From: Conidiobolus coronatus NRRL 28638 | Lineage: Eukaryota > Entomophthoromycota > Entomophthoromycetes > Entomophthorales > Conidiobolaceae | Direction: 5' to 3' | Length of the DNA stretch: 48,125 bases | Assembly (NCBI GenBank): GCA_001566745.1 | Contig: KQ964530.1 | Coordinates: 54,287-102,411 of the forward strand | In this document: positions 47,679 through 48,125 of the stretch, one piece after another | Layout of the letters: each line of letters opens with the position of its first letter | How positions within the stretch are numbered: the stretch's first letter is position 1 | Notes under the pieces: generated by a model | Told to the model about the DNA's origin: nothing | What the model saw: only the letters and a program-made list of their open reading frames with translations | Database searches by the model: none | Position numbers and translations under genes: made by a program

Positions 47679-48125
47679 ATGCCTAACACTACCGAGTCTA
47701 CGAAAAGCCAGCAGAGCGATGAAAGCTCTATCTCTGAAGTGGACAACGAGGAATTCTATGAGCAAGATAACTCAATCACCGACAACCTGAAAGGTCTGAT
47801 CAACCAGGAAGATATCGACGACGAAGTTAGGAGCGCTATCGCATTATTAGATGGAATCTTGAAGAAAAAGAACACCAAAACAAACCTCGTTCAGAGAGAA
47901 AATGCTGAACTAAAGAAAGAAATTAAAACAGTTAAAGCCACAAGTGCAAATAACGAAAGTATTACTGAATTAGTAACAAAGGAAACGTTATTATTAGAAA
48001 CGCTAGTACGTGAAAAACAGCCATGGAGACAAATGGACGACTCAATGCATGGCTGGACGAACGTCAACTGGCTCGATGAAATTAATATAAGAAGAATTGA
48101 GAAATTAAGCGATGCAAAAGCAATC
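47679..48125 (+). CDS. Acidic coiled-coil, possibly gag-like ORF, cut by the window edge
   Basis: ATG at 47679 (MPNTTESTKSQQSDESSISE) opens a frame that stays open for 149 codons to the end of the window. The N-terminal third is acidic and disordered. A coiled-coil stretch follows (LVQRENAELKKEIKTVKATS), then a Trp-containing part (EKQPWRQMDDSMHGWTNVNW). This layout fits the start of a retrotransposon Gag protein, and retroelement debris lies beside it, but no zinc knuckle is in view. The 3' end is outside the window. Confidence 0.5.
   Translation, partial: MPNTTESTKSQQSDESSISEVDNEEFYEQDNSITDNLKGLINQEDIDDEVRSAIALLDGILKKKNTKTNLVQRENAELKKEIKTVKATSANNESITELVTKETLLLETLVREKQPWRQMDDSMHGWTNVNWLDEINIRRIEKLSDAKAI

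Overview
This window looks like AT-rich, gene-poor nuclear DNA from a fungus. I infer an early-diverging or intron-poor lineage but cannot name a genus. The evidence is a fungal-type glycoside hydrolase family 81 endo-1,3-beta-glucanase, a cytosolic iron-sulfur scaffold protein (NBP35/NUBP1), fragments of eukaryotic genes (Nup98/Nup145, acetyl-CoA carboxylase, the CAD/URA2 carbamoyl-phosphate synthase, leucyl-tRNA synthetase, probably ISN1), fungal-type P450 and NRPS-like relics, and LINE and LTR-retrotransposon debris. The few intact genes have no introns. There is one assembly gap (36327-36975, all N).

Only a handful of genes look whole and ordinary: GH81 (13361-15493), NBP35 (29535-30476), a bacterial-type TrmH/SpoU 2'-O-methyltransferase (30910-31740) and a predicted secreted protein of unknown family (37017-38153). 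Everything else is repeat-derived, broken or unrecognised. From left to right: a nuclease-like gene (0.2-1.2 kb); a relic zone with an NRPS-like adenylation domain, two P450 remnants and a possible terpenoid-synthase-like gene, interrupted by LINE and PIF1-helicase pieces (1.6-6.9 kb); unknown ORFs (7.4-11 kb); a mosaic of housekeeping-gene fragments beside GH81 (12.2-15.6 kb); a retroelement protease-dUTPase relic (15.8-16.5 kb); then long stretches of relics in which nuclease-like genes recur up to the right edge, where a gag-like ORF runs off the window.

The dominant theme is at least twelve, probably thirteen, copies or relics of PD-(D/E)XK (restriction-endonuclease-fold) proteins, on both strands and in several subfamilies: 234-1172, 11176-11757, 17816-18621, 18869-19863, 20567-21041, 23999-24211, 25146-25949, 26905-27579, 32488-33027, 39993-40979, 44723-45022, 45155-45697 and 46072-46714. 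Four or five have clean reading frames over the core. Others are broken by single-base shifts, several of them at A/T homopolymers. One carries an N-terminal Cys/His (zinc-type) motif. Such domains are known in fungi from transposon-linked and Crinkler-type proteins, but I see no partner gene that fixes a function here.

Two non-coding signals stand out. A roughly 95-bp 3' element with a 10-11 bp GC-rich stem and compensatory base changes lies downstream of two unrelated ORFs (7042-7135 and 38188-38280). A dense cluster of short perfect hairpins fills 43650-44320. All homology calls come from reading the sequence; no database search was run.
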